Source of the DNA: Pseudomonas koreensis
GTDB lineage: Bacteria > Pseudomonadota > Gammaproteobacteria > Pseudomonadales > Pseudomonadaceae
NCBI RefSeq assembly: GCF_025447595.1
Contig: NZ_JAOEJU010000031.1
Span: forward strand, 1-64,000
Direction of reading: 5' to 3'
DNA: 64,000 bases
The notes beneath the pieces were generated by a model that saw only the letters and a list, made by a program, of their open reading frames with translations, was not told where the DNA came from and searched no databases. Of the stretch, positions 44,158 through 58,066 are shown one piece after another. A program made the position numbers and the translations under genes. How positions within the stretch are numbered: the first letter of the stretch is position 1; every line of letters starts with the position of its first letter.

Positions 44158-44232
44158 ATGAGCTACGTCAGCGGCATGAAGACCAACGCGTGCCATCCGC
44201 TTCAAAGTCTCCAGACTGCGCAACCGACATGA
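44158..44232 (+). CDS. Candidate leader ORF coupled to the aminopeptidase gene
   Basis: This 24-codon ORF (MSYVSGMKTNACHPLQSLQT then AQPT) has a good ribosome-binding site (AGGGGAA) 8 bp before its ATG. Its stop overlaps the aminopeptidase start as ATGA. The aminopeptidase ATG has no Shine-Dalgarno sequence, so its translation probably depends on ribosomes finishing this ORF. No known peptide family is recognised. The alternative is that the real gene uses the GTG at 44190. Confidence 0.4.
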   Translation: MSYVSGMKTNACHPLQSLQTAQPT

Positions 44233-45107
44233 CCCATTCCCTGCACAGCCGAGGTTATTACCCGACCGGCGACGGCCATCAACTCTACTGGGAACGCCAT
44301 GGTGTTCCGGGACACGAACCGGTGTTTTTCCTCCATGGCGGCCCGGGCGGACGTATCAGTCGCCACCATTTGCAGTTCTTCGAATCGGGCCGGTTCGACA
44401 TCATCCTGTTTGACCAGCGGGGCTGCGGGCGCTCGACGCCTTACGGCGAACTGCGGGACAACAGCACCGGGCTGTGTGTCGAAGACATCGATGCCTTGCG
44501 ACAGCATTTCGGCTTCGAAAAAATCAGCGTGTTGGGCGTGTCATGGGGTAGCTGGCTAGCGATTCAGTACCAGCAGCGTTACCCGCAGCACCTGCTGAAA
44601 ACCACGTTGGTCTCGGTATTCGTGCCGTTTGCCGACAATGTCCGGGTCTACGATAAGGCGCTCAATGACGGGTTGGCACAATCGCCTCAAACGTCGTCAG
44701 GCCATCGCGCGAAGGACATCTACCGGATCCTCGGCGAAGGCTGTCCATCGCAGCAACACCGCGCCGCCATCGAATGGTTGAACGCTGTTTTACGTCGCAC
44801 AGGCCAGACGATCTGCCCCGACACACTGGAGCGTTTCGTCGATCAGGAAGCGGTGCTCGCGATCCGTCTGGAACTGCATTACCACCTGCAGAACTACTGC
44901 TTCACGCCAAAGGATGAACACCTGACCCTCGACGACAACACCTTGCTGATCCAGGGCATCCGCGACACCCATGGCATGGCCAGCGTGCGCTGGCTCAGAC
45001 AACGCATGAACATCCACTGCCGGCTGCTGCACGCCGGGCACAATGCCTTTGAAAACGCCCTCCTAAAAGCGGTGCGCCGGGCGGTGAAACGTGAAATCGA
45101 GGGCTAA
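44229..45107 (+). CDS. Proline iminopeptidase-like alpha/beta hydrolase
   Basis: This 292-residue cytoplasmic alpha/beta hydrolase is of the prolyl aminopeptidase (S33) family. The oxyanion HGGPGG (about 38-43), DQRGCGRSTPYGELRDNSTG, the nucleophile elbow GVSWGSWLAIQYQQRYP, a C-terminal aspartate (GIRDTHG) and histidine (HAGHNAFE) make a full triad. It is about 20-30 residues shorter than typical Pip proteins, with loss mainly in the cap. The ATG at 44229 aligns with the family start (YYPTGDGHQLYWERHG). Substrate specificity for N-terminal proline is inferred. Confidence 0.82.
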   Translation: MTHSLHSRGYYPTGDGHQLYWERHGVPGHEPVFFLHGGPGGRISRHHLQFFESGRFDIILFDQRGCGRSTPYGELRDNSTGLCVEDIDALRQHFGFEKISVLGVSWGSWLAIQYQQRYPQHLLKTTLVSVFVPFADNVRVYDKALNDGLAQSPQTSSGHRAKDIYRILGEGCPSQQHRAAIEWLNAVLRRTGQTICPDTLERFVDQEAVLAIRLELHYHLQNYCFTPKDEHLTLDDNTLLIQGIRDTHGMASVRWLRQRMNIHCRLLHAGHNAFENALLKAVRRAVKREIEG

Positions 45108-45133
45108 AAAAAACGGCACCCGAAGGTGCCGTT
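45106..45133 (-). terminator. Terminator of the ABC transporter operon
   Basis: AACGGCACC-CGAA-GGTGCCGTT (45112-45133), read on the minus strand, is followed by eight T residues. The stem is the same as at 31442 and 32464. It touches the stop codon of the convergent aminopeptidase gene and may serve both. Confidence 0.85.
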
Positions 45134-45150
45134 CCGTCCCGCAAAAGCGC

Positions 45151-46893
<1,743 letters not shown>

Positions 46894-46940
46894 AGAGACC
46901 TCCTGTTTAAGTTCTGGAGCAAGATTGCCGAGCGATTCGA

Positions 46941-47216
46941 CTAGCCCCAACGCATCACAGCCAACAGCCACACCAGGGACAACGCGGACGCTACCCAGAT
47001 GCTCCAGTCGGTCACGCCGATTACCAGCAGATGCAGGTAGGCGCTGCCGAGAAGACCGATGAACAAGCGATCGCCACGGGTGGTGGCAATCGGCAGAAAC
47101 CCTCGCCGCAAGATGCTCGGCGAGCGCAGTTCCCAGGTGGTCATGCCCACCAGGATCAACCCGATCACGATGAAAAACGCCGCCGTCGGGACGGTCCAGC
47201 TCATCCATTCCATCAT
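46941..47216 (-). CDS. Small DUF2160 membrane protein (GlpU-like)
   Basis: This 91-residue protein has three hydrophobic segments (PTAAFFIVIGLILVGMTTW, FIGLLGSAYLHLLVIGV, SIWVASALSLVWLLAV) and the family's WELRSPSILRRGFLPIATTRGDRLFIGLLGSAY in pieces. Such proteins always accompany glycerol-type ABC importers; their role is unknown. Two adjacent ATGs (47216, 47213) are possible after GAGGA. Confidence 0.85.
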   Translation of the reverse strand: MMEWMSWTVPTAAFFIVIGLILVGMTTWELRSPSILRRGFLPIATTRGDRLFIGLLGSAYLHLLVIGVTDWSIWVASALSLVWLLAVMRWG

Positions 47217-47223
47217 CAGTTCC

Positions 47224-48024
<801 letters not shown>

Positions 48025-48033
48025 GGCCGGGCC

Positions 48034-48900
48034 TCAGCGGTTGGCATCGTTGTGGGTCATGGCGGTGTAGAACAGCCAGGACACCAGCAGGATGATCAGG
48101 AAGTACACCAGCGAGAATGCCGCCGCCGGCCCCAGGTCGAATTGGCCTACGGCCATCTGGGTCAGGGTCTGACTCAGGAAGGTCGTGGCATTGCCCGGCC
48201 CGCCGCCGGTCAGCACAAACGGCTCGGTGTAAATCATGAAACTGTCCATGAACCGCAGCATCACCGCGATCAGCAGCACGCTCTTCAACTTGGGCAACTG
48301 AATGTGCCGGAACACCGCCCAGGCCGAAGCCCGGTCGATGCGCGCGGCCTGGTAATACACGTCGGGAATCGCTCGTAAGCCGGAGAAACACAACAGCGCC
48401 ACCAGCGAAGTCCAGTGCCAGACGTCCATCACCAGCACGGTGACCCAGGCGTCCATGGTGTTGGCCGCATAGTTGTAGCTGATGCCCATGGCGTTGAGGC
48501 TCGAACCCAGCAGACCGATGTCGGCGCGGCCGAAAATCTGCCAGATGGTGCCGACCACGTTCCACGGAATCAGCAGCGGAATCGCCAGCACGATCAGCAC
48601 CACCGATGACCAGCGGCCCTTGGTCGGCATGGTCAGCGCAATGGCGATACCGAGGGGGATTTCGATTAGCAGCACACACGCCGAGTAGATGAACTGGCGC
48701 AGCAACGAGTCGTGCAGCCGCGGATCGAGCAGCACCTGCTTGTACCAGTCGGCGCCGACGAAGTAGCGGCTGGACTGGTCGAAGATGTCCTGCACCGAAT
48801 AGTTGACCACGGTCATCATCGGGATCACGGCACTGAAGGCCACCAGCAGGAACACCGGCAACACCAGCCACCAGGCCTTGTTGTTCTGCACCTTGTTCAT
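48034..48900 (-). CDS. ABC transporter permease, MalF/UgpA-like (GlpP-like)
   Basis: This 288-residue permease is the second membrane subunit of the importer. It has six helices and an EAA-like loop (VYYQAARIDRASAWAVFRHIQLPKLKSV, about 200-227). The start at 48900 overlaps the ATPase stop by 4 bp; the longer ORF to 48960 lies inside the ATPase gene and is rejected. Confidence 0.92.
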   Translation of the reverse strand: MNKVQNNKAWWLVLPVFLLVAFSAVIPMMTVVNYSVQDIFDQSSRYFVGADWYKQVLLDPRLHDSLLRQFIYSACVLLIEIPLGIAIALTMPTKGRWSSVVLIVLAIPLLIPWNVVGTIWQIFGRADIGLLGSSLNAMGISYNYAANTMDAWVTVLVMDVWHWTSLVALLCFSGLRAIPDVYYQAARIDRASAWAVFRHIQLPKLKSVLLIAVMLRFMDSFMIYTEPFVLTGGGPGNATTFLSQTLTQMAVGQFDLGPAAAFSLVYFLIILLVSWLFYTAMTHNDANR

Positions 48901-50009
48901 GGCTGTACCTCGCTGTCGGTGGCATCCAGCAGAAACTCGTCGGCATAGACCATCAGCCACTGCGCCGGAAAACTGATGTACGCCATGCCCTGCGGCACCG
49001 GCTTGTCTTCGGCCAGACGCACTTTCAGCGGTGCACCGTCGAGGTCCAGGGTCATGATCTTGTAGGTGCCGAGGTCTTCGACGTGTACGACCCGCGCCTG
49101 CATCGCGTCATCAAACGGCTCGTCCCACACATGGATGAACTCGGGGCGGATGCCGACCTTCAGATTTTTCCATTGACCGTGTTCGATATGGCGCTGCAAG
49201 GCGTCGGACAGCGGCAGGTGGGTCGAGTTGAAACCGACCCCGCCCGGTTGCGGCTGCACTTCGATCAGGTTCATCCCCGGGCTGCCGATGAAGTAGCCGA
49301 CAAAGGTGTGGCTCGGCCGCTCGAACAATTCCCGTGGCGTACCGAACTGGACGATCTGGCCGCCGTACATCACCGCAATCTTGTCGGCGAAGGTCGAAGC
49401 CTCCAGCTGATCGTGAGTGACGTAGACCATGGTGATGTTGAACTGCTCGTGGATCTGCTTGAGCTTGCGCCGCAGTTTCCATTTCAGGTGCGGGTCGATC
49501 ACTGTCAGCGGCTCATCGAAGAGGATCGCCGACACGTCATCGCGCACCAGGCCACGGCCCATGGAGACTTTCTGTTTTTCGTCGGCGGTGAGGTTGCGCG
49601 CCTTTTTACTCAGCAGGTTTTGCAGATCGAGGACTTCGGCGATTTCCTGCACCTTGCTGTGCACTTTCGCCTCGGCCAGGCCCTGATTGCGCAGGGGAAA
49701 GGCCAGGTTGTCGAACACGGTCATGGTGTCGTACACCACCGGAAACTGGAACACCTGGGCGATGTTGCGCTTCTCCGGCGTCAGGTCGTTGACCGCTTTG
49801 CCGTCGAACAGCACATGCCCCTGAGACGGGCTGAGCAGACCGGAAATAATGTTGAGCAACGTCGATTTGCCGCAACCCGAAGGGCCGAGCAAGGCATAGG
49901 CGCCGCCCTGCTCCCAGATATGATCCATCTCGCGGATCGCGTAATCCTCGGGCCCGCTCGGGGTTTTGCTGTAGCTGTGGGCGAGGTGCTGCAAACGGAT
50001 TTCGGCCAT
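48897..50009 (-). CDS. ABC transporter ATP-binding protein (second ATPase, GlpT-like)
   Basis: This 370-residue ATPase has Walker A GPSGCGKST (about 38-46), the Q-loop region VFQFPVVYDTMTV, Walker B AILFDEPLTVIDPHLK and the H-loop YVTHDQ. The signature is degenerate (NLTADEKQKVSMGRGLV instead of LSGGQ), a trait of one of the two ATPases in glycerol-type importers. A C-terminal MalK-like regulatory domain follows (about 235-370). It overlaps the first permease by 4 bp. Confidence 0.92.
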   Translation of the reverse strand: MAEIRLQHLAHSYSKTPSGPEDYAIREMDHIWEQGGAYALLGPSGCGKSTLLNIISGLLSPSQGHVLFDGKAVNDLTPEKRNIAQVFQFPVVYDTMTVFDNLAFPLRNQGLAEAKVHSKVQEIAEVLDLQNLLSKKARNLTADEKQKVSMGRGLVRDDVSAILFDEPLTVIDPHLKWKLRRKLKQIHEQFNITMVYVTHDQLEASTFADKIAVMYGGQIVQFGTPRELFERPSHTFVGYFIGSPGMNLIEVQPQPGGVGFNSTHLPLSDALQRHIEHGQWKNLKVGIRPEFIHVWDEPFDDAMQARVVHVEDLGTYKIMTLDLDGAPLKVRLAEDKPVPQGMAYISFPAQWLMVYADEFLLDATDSEVQP

Positions 50010-51103
50010 CAGGCAACCCTCGCGACACGCCGGCCCGGTGCCTGCACCAGACGGCCCTGCGCATCGAACACAAACAGTTTATGGGTCGGGATATAGATGC
50101 GGATCGGCGCATCGACGTCGTATTCGTGAACACCGGGCAAATGCAGCACCAGCAGAAAATGCTCGTTGCGCACGTGGAGGAAGGTTTCCGAACCGCTGAT
50201 TTCCGCCACCTCGACGGTCACCGCCAGTTCCAGGTCGTCATCGTTGCTCGGTACTAGCGAGATGTGGCTCGGGCGCACGCCAAAGCGGAACTCGCCCTCG
50301 CCCACCGGCCGCAGATCGACGTTCAACGGAAAGTGTACGAAGTTGGCGAAACTCACTTCGTTGCCGGCGATGCGTCCCGGCATCAGGTTGATCGGCGGCT
50401 CGGAGAACAGTTCGGCCGCCAGCACCGTTTGCGGCTGGTGATAGACCTCGGTCGAGGGGCCGCTCTGGATCACCCGGCCCTCGTGCAGAATGGTAGTGGT
50501 GCCGCCCAGCGCCAGCGCTTCGTTGGGTTCGGTGGTGGCGTAGATGGCGATGGTGTGGCGCGCCTTGAACAGCTCGCGCATTTCCTGGCGCAGTTCTTCG
50601 CGCAGTTTGTAGTCGAGGTTGACCAGCGGCTCGTCGAACAGGATCAGTTCGGCATCCTTGACCAACGCCCGGGCCATGGCCGTGCGCTGCTGCTGGCCGC
50701 CTGACAGTTCCAGCGGATAGCGCTTCAGAAACTTCTCGATGCGCAGCATCTTCGCGGTTTCCTGCACCTTGCTCTGGATCTGCTCGTTGGAGATCCCGGC
50801 CTGGCGCAGCGGCGAGGCGATGTTCTCGAACACCGTCATGGTCGGGTAATTGATGAACTGCTGATAGACCATCGACACGTTGCGCAAGCGCACCGGGCGC
50901 TGGGTGACGTCGACGCCGTTCATCAGGATGCGGCCACTGTCGGGCTTGTCCAGACCAGCCATCAGGCGCATCAGGCTGGTCTTGCCGGACAGCGTGCGCC
51001 CGAGCAAAACGTTGAAGGATCCAGGTTCGAATTTCAGGCTCGCATCGTCGATCCAGGTCTGGCCCTCGACGGTACGGCTGACGTGCTCCAGGGTGAGTGA
51101 CAT
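50009..51103 (-). CDS. ABC transporter ATP-binding protein (first ATPase, GlpS-like)
   Basis: This 364-residue MalK-type ATPase starts the operon. It has an altered Walker A (GRTLSGKTSLM, about 35-45), intact signature ELSGGQQQRTAMARAL, Walker B LILFDEPLVNLDYKLR and a switch segment AIYATTEPNEALALGG in which the usual H-loop histidine seems replaced (YATTEPNE rather than YVTHDQ). The two ATPases may therefore form an asymmetric pair with one canonical site. The C-terminal OB-like domain is present. Confidence 0.92.
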   Translation of the reverse strand: MSLTLEHVSRTVEGQTWIDDASLKFEPGSFNVLLGRTLSGKTSLMRLMAGLDKPDSGRILMNGVDVTQRPVRLRNVSMVYQQFINYPTMTVFENIASPLRQAGISNEQIQSKVQETAKMLRIEKFLKRYPLELSGGQQQRTAMARALVKDAELILFDEPLVNLDYKLREELRQEMRELFKARHTIAIYATTEPNEALALGGTTTILHEGRVIQSGPSTEVYHQPQTVLAAELFSEPPINLMPGRIAGNEVSFANFVHFPLNVDLRPVGEGEFRFGVRPSHISLVPSNDDDLELAVTVEVAEISGSETFLHVRNEHFLLVLHLPGVHEYDVDAPIRIYIPTHKLFVFDAQGRLVQAPGRRVARVA

Positions 51104-51147
51104 GGCTCGGCCTTTTTATTATTGGAGTCAAGCGACCTGTGCTGTAG

Positions 51148-51163
51148 AGCGACATTCGTGCCA
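51148..51163 (-). promoter_or_regulatory. Sigma-54 (-24/-12) promoter of the ABC transporter operon
   Basis: On the minus strand TGGCACGAATGTCGCT matches TGGCACG-N4-TTGCW with one mismatch and has the invariant GG-N10-GC spacing. It lies 44 bp before the first ATPase start codon. The neighbouring activator gene encodes a sigma-54 enhancer-binding protein. Confidence 0.8.
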
Positions 51164-51227
51164 GAAACGGCAAGCTGTTGATTTACCGCAAAATTCGCTG
51201 GAGGCCACGCAAACCGGGGTTCGTAGC

Positions 51228-51297
51228 TGAACACAAGTGAACAGTCGCGACTGAACAATTGAACAGTCGGGCGATTGACAATGAACAATAGTGAACA
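51228..51297. promoter_or_regulatory. Array of six TGAACA repeats, candidate activator-binding sites
   Basis: TGAACA occurs in the same direction at 51228, 51238, 51252, 51260, 51282 and 51292, with TTGACA at 51275. Two pairs are 10 bp apart, one helical turn. The array lies about 65-150 bp upstream of the -24/-12 promoter, the usual place for enhancer-protein binding. Confidence 0.55.
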
Positions 51298-51328
51298 ACA
51301 CTCTATGGATGCTTTTTTGGCACGGATC

Positions 51329-51419
51329 CTGTGAGAGCGAGCTTGCTCGCGATAGCGGTATGTCATTCACCGTTGATGTAACTGACACATCGCTATCGCG
51401 AGCAAGCTCGCTCCCACAG
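51329..51419. repeat. REP doublet (REPIN), head-to-head
   Basis: CTGTGAGAGCGAGCTTGCTC (51329 on; GAGAGC for GGGAGC) and its inverted copy ending CCCACAG at 51419 lie between the repeat array and the activator gene. Confidence 0.88.
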
Positions 51420-51467
51420 AGATCTCAATAACAATAATAAAAATGCTGTATTCAGAGGCTGACTGCC

Positions 51468-53318
51468 ATGGCCGCACCTGCCCCGCCGCTTTCCCACGAC
51501 GCCATCGTCCAGGACTCTTGGTCCCGTTGCCGCGCCTTCGGTCTCAATCATCAAAGCGCCCCGGCCTTCGATCAGTTGCCCGCCGCCGGCATCGCGCAGT
51601 TGCTCGACCGCCATCATTCGCTGGTACAGACCACTCACCAGGAAGTGCTGCCGTATTACGAAAACATCCTGAGCAATTCCAATTGCCTGATCATGCTGGC
51701 CGACAATCAGGGCCAGGTGCTGACGTCCTGGGGCACCCAGCGCTTTATCGAGCCGAACCTGGCGCGGGGTTTTCAGGCCGGCGCCAGTTGGGTCGAGCGC
51801 GCCAGCGGTACCAACGCCATCGGCACCGCGCTGGCCTGCGAGCAAGCGGTGCACATCGAACACGATGAACACTTTCTCAAGGCCAACCGCTTCATGACCG
51901 GTTCCGCCGCGCCGATTTTCGATGCCGAGCGCAAGATCATCGCCGTGCTAGACGTGTCCAGCGACAGCTACCTGCCGCCCTCGCACACCCTCGGCATGGT
52001 CAAGATGATGAGCCAGACCGTGGAAAACCGGCTGATCCTCAACCTGTTCCATGGCCAACACTTTCAACTGACCTTCAACACCGGGTTGAACAACCTCGAC
52101 AGCCAGTGGGCCGGGCTGCTGATCTTTGATGAAAGCGGTCAGGTGCTGTCGGCCAACCGCCGGGCCGACAATCTGTTGGGGGTGCGGTTATCGCGGGTCA
52201 GCGTTGAAAGCCTGTTCAAGGTGTCGTTGCTGGAGTTGATCAATCAGCCGGACGGTATGCCGTTTGCCTTGCAGACCTCCGGGCACAATCGTTTCCAGTG
52301 TTTGTTGAAACGGCCTAAACAGGCGCCGATCCAGGCGCGAGTCTTCGCTGAAACAAGAACCGCTGAACCGAGAGTTGCTGTACCGACGGCCATCAGCCTG
52401 AACACGTTGCACTTCGGCGACAGCCGCGTGGAAAAAGCCGTGCGTCAGGCCGAGCGGCTGTTGGAAAAAGACATTCCGCTACTGATTCACGGGGAAACCG
52501 GGGTCGGCAAGGAAGTCTTCGTCAAGGCCCTGCACCAGGCCAGCTCCCGCAGCAAACAGGCGTTCATCGCCGTCAACTGCGCAGCGATCCCCGCCGAACT
52601 CGTGGAGTCCGAGCTGTTCGGCTATGAAAAAGGCGCGTTCACCGGCGCCAACCAGAAAGGCAGCATCGGCCTGATCCGCAAGGCCGACAAGGGCACGCTG
52701 TTCCTCGACGAAATCGGCGACATGCCGCTGCCAACCCAGGCCCGGCTGTTGCGGGTGTTGCAGGAGCGCTGCGTCCAACCGGTGGGCAGCAGCGAGCTGT
52801 TTCCGGTGGACCTGCGGATCATCTCCGCTACCAACCGTTCGCTCAGGGAACAGGTGCAACTGGGGCGTTTTCGCGAGGATCTGTACTACCGCATCGGCGG
52901 CCTGACCCTGGAATTGCCGCCGCTGCGCGAGCGCAGTGACAAGCAGGCACTGTTCAAACGGCTGTGGGATCAGCATCGCGAGCCGTCGCAGTGGGCGGGA
53001 TTGAGTCGCGAAGTGCTGGAGTTGTTCGAGCGGCATCCGTGGCCGGGCAATCTGCGTCAGGTCAGCAGTGTGATGCAGGTGGCGCTGGCGATGGCCGAGG
53101 AACAACCGATTCGGCCCGAGCATTTGCCGGACGACTTTTTTGTCGATCTGGAAATGGAGCCGGTGGAAGTGGCCGAGCCCTTGGGCATCAATCTGAACGA
53201 TGCCGAGGCGTTGAACCGGGAGTTGCAACTGGCCGGGGGCAATATTTCCCATCTGGCGCGACGGTTGGGGGTGAGCCGCAATACGCTGTACAAGCGATTG
53301 CGGCAGCTTGAAAACTGA
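51468..53318 (+). CDS. Sigma-54-dependent transcriptional activator, AcoR family
   Basis: This 616-residue enhancer-binding protein has an N-terminal GAF-like sensor (about 70-190, GASWVERASGTNAIGTALA), a PAS-like segment (about 215-260, GLLIFDESGQVLSANRRADNLLG), and a full AAA+ domain with Walker A GETGVGKE (about 342-349). The sigma-54 contact loop GAFTGA is at about 389-394 and Walker B at TLFLDEIGDMP. A Fis-type helix-turn-helix closes it (ISHLARRLGVSRNTLYKRLRQL). With the adjacent sigma-54 promoter it most likely activates the divergent ABC operon, probably in response to the transported polyol or a derived compound. Confidence 0.93.
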   Translation: MAAPAPPLSHDAIVQDSWSRCRAFGLNHQSAPAFDQLPAAGIAQLLDRHHSLVQTTHQEVLPYYENILSNSNCLIMLADNQGQVLTSWGTQRFIEPNLARGFQAGASWVERASGTNAIGTALACEQAVHIEHDEHFLKANRFMTGSAAPIFDAERKIIAVLDVSSDSYLPPSHTLGMVKMMSQTVENRLILNLFHGQHFQLTFNTGLNNLDSQWAGLLIFDESGQVLSANRRADNLLGVRLSRVSVESLFKVSLLELINQPDGMPFALQTSGHNRFQCLLKRPKQAPIQARVFAETRTAEPRVAVPTAISLNTLHFGDSRVEKAVRQAERLLEKDIPLLIHGETGVGKEVFVKALHQASSRSKQAFIAVNCAAIPAELVESELFGYEKGAFTGANQKGSIGLIRKADKGTLFLDEIGDMPLPTQARLLRVLQERCVQPVGSSELFPVDLRIISATNRSLREQVQLGRFREDLYYRIGGLTLELPPLRERSDKQALFKRLWDQHREPSQWAGLSREVLELFERHPWPGNLRQVSSVMQVALAMAEEQPIRPEHLPDDFFVDLEMEPVEVAEPLGINLNDAEALNRELQLAGGNISHLARRLGVSRNTLYKRLRQLEN

Positions 53319-53328
53319 GCGCCCCACG

Positions 53329-53361
53329 TGATCGTTCCCACGCACTGCGTGGAAACGATCA
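53329..53361. repeat. Short palindromic repeat of a second Pseudomonas family
   Basis: TGATCGTT-C-CCACGC paired with GCGTGG-A-AACGATCA forms a hairpin with near-perfect arms. The CCCACGC..GCGTGG core is one I recall as a recurrent intergenic repeat in Pseudomonas, distinct from the REP sequences. It lies just after the activator gene. Confidence 0.55.
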
Positions 53362-53398
53362 ACGTCGAGTCGTCGAACGATCAAGCCGTCAGAAAAAC

Positions 53399-53428
53399 AA
53401 AAAACCGCACAAGGCGGGTTTTGTTTGT
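53399..53428. terminator. Terminator between the activator gene and cysS
   Basis: AAAACCGC-ACAAG-GCGGGTTTT (53401-53422), with A residues before and TTTG after, lies between the two convergent genes and can serve both, most clearly cysS. Confidence 0.7.
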
Positions 53429-53442
53429 AACAGGCGCTTCGA

Positions 53443-54825
<1,383 letters not shown>

Positions 54826-54845
54826 GGTGTTTCCTTAAGACTTGA

Positions 54846-56546
<1,701 letters not shown>

Positions 56547-56796
56547 AGGATCCTTGAACGTACAGTGCGCGGCCGGGACACGGGCCTGACAAAACAAAGC
56601 CGCTATCATAGCCGATGCTGTCAAGCCCCTGACAGAGCAGGGCTTAAAAGGAATGCATTTAATCGCCGGGTTTTGAAAAACAGCCTCGAAATTCGCGCCT
56701 GTCACGCTAAACTGCGCACCTTGGCCCTCAGGGGCTGAACCGGTACGGGGCCGAAATGTCCCAATACCCACGAATTCCTTATAAAGAGTAGCGATC

Positions 56797-57303
56797 ATGA
56801 CTCAAGTTAAATTGACCACCAACTTCGGTGACATCGTCCTGCAACTGGACGCTGAAAAGGCGCCGGTCACCACCGCCAACTTCATCGAGTACGTTAAAAA
56901 GGGTCACTACGAGAACGTCGTGTTCCACCGCGTCATCAAAGGCTTCATGATCCAGGGCGGCGGTTTCGAGCCAGGCATGAAAGAAAAGAAAGACAAGAGC
57001 CCGAGCATTCAGAACGAAGCCGACAACGGTCTGAAGAACGACAAGTACACCATCGCCATGGCCCGTACCATGGACCCGCATTCGGCTTCGGCGCAGTTCT
57101 TCATCAACGCCTCCGACAACAGCTTCCTGAACCACACCGCCAAGACCGCTCAGGGCTGGGGTTATGCCGTGTTCGGTAAAGTGGTTGCGGGCACCGACGT
57201 TGTCGACAAGATCGAAGGCGTTTCCACCACGTCCAAGGCAGGCCACCAGGACGTACCAGCAGACGACGTGATCATCGAGAAAGCCGAGATCATCGAAGCG
57301 TGA
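56797..57303 (+). CDS. ppiB: Peptidyl-prolyl cis-trans isomerase B, cyclophilin type
   Basis: This 168-residue cytoplasmic cyclophilin has no signal peptide. The catalytic core shows FHRVIKGFMIQGGGF (with the active-site arginine), SASAQFFINASDN, and WGYAVFGKVVAGTDVVDKIE. It starts at ATG 56797 and its stop overlaps the lpxH GTG start by 4 bp, so the pair is coupled. Confidence 0.96.
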   Translation: MTQVKLTTNFGDIVLQLDAEKAPVTTANFIEYVKKGHYENVVFHRVIKGFMIQGGGFEPGMKEKKDKSPSIQNEADNGLKNDKYTIAMARTMDPHSASAQFFINASDNSFLNHTAKTAQGWGYAVFGKVVAGTDVVDKIEGVSTTSKAGHQDVPADDVIIEKAEIIEA

Positions 57304-58052
57304 TATTGCTGATTTCAGACTTGCATCTGGAAGAGGAGCGCCCGGACATTACCCGGGCGTTTCTGGATTTGCTCGCCGGACGCGCCCGCTCGGCGAGTGC
57401 GTTGTACATTCTGGGCGACTTTTTCGAGGCGTGGATTGGCGACGACGCCATGACCCCCTTTCAGCGTTTCATCTGCCAGGCCCTGCGCGAACTCAGCGAC
57501 AGCGGCACGGCCATTTTTCTGATGCACGGCAATCGCGACTTCATGCTCGGCAAGGCGTTCTGCAAGGAAGCCGGCTGCACGCTGTTGAAGGATCCGAGTG
57601 TCGTGCAGTTTTACGGCGAACCGGTGCTGCTGATGCACGGCGACAGCCTGTGCACCCGCGACGAAGCCTATATGAAGCTGCGCCGCTACCTGCGCAACCC
57701 GCTGAGCCTGTTCATCCTGCGCAACTTGCCGTTGCGCACCCGCCACAAGCTGGCGCGCAAGCTGCGCAGCGAAAGCCGGGCACAGACGCGGATGAAAGCC
57801 AATGACATCGTCGATGTCACGCCGGAGGAGATTCCGCGGCTCATGCAGGAATACGGGGTGAAAACCCTGGTTCACGGGCACACCCATCGCCCGGCGATCC
57901 ACAAGCTGCAGATCGGCGATCAGGCGGCGAAGCGGATTGTGCTGGGGGATTGGGATCGTCAGGGTTGGGCGTTGCAGGTGGATGAGAACGGGTTTGCATT
58001 GGCGCCGTTTGATTTTGCACCGCCGCCGGCACTGCCCGCCCCAACCGTCTAA
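57300..58052 (+). CDS. lpxH: UDP-2,3-diacylglucosamine hydrolase LpxH
   Basis: LpxH converts UDP-2,3-diacylglucosamine to lipid X in lipid A synthesis, at the inner membrane face. The 250-residue calcineurin-fold enzyme has the metal motifs SDLHLEEERPD, LGDFFEAWIGDD, HGNRDFMLG, HGDSLCTRD and VHGHTHRPA. Translation starts with GTG at 57300 (MILLISDLHL), overlapping the ppiB stop (GTGA). The length is slightly above the usual 240 because of a proline-rich tail. Confidence 0.95.
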   Translation: MILLISDLHLEEERPDITRAFLDLLAGRARSASALYILGDFFEAWIGDDAMTPFQRFICQALRELSDSGTAIFLMHGNRDFMLGKAFCKEAGCTLLKDPSVVQFYGEPVLLMHGDSLCTRDEAYMKLRRYLRNPLSLFILRNLPLRTRHKLARKLRSESRAQTRMKANDIVDVTPEEIPRLMQEYGVKTLVHGHTHRPAIHKLQIGDQAAKRIVLGDWDRQGWALQVDENGFALAPFDFAPPPALPAPTV

Positions 58053-58066
58053 AGCCGTATAAAAAA

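Larger units (their letters stand above)
51104..51467. other. Divergent control region between the ABC operon and the sigma-54 activator gene
   Basis: No gene lies in these 364 bp. From left to right they hold the sigma-54 promoter of the ABC operon (51148-51163), an AT-rich array of TGAACA repeats (51228-51297), a REP doublet (51329-51419) and a short AT-rich leader before the activator ATG at 51468, where I see no clear promoter. Confidence 0.55.
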
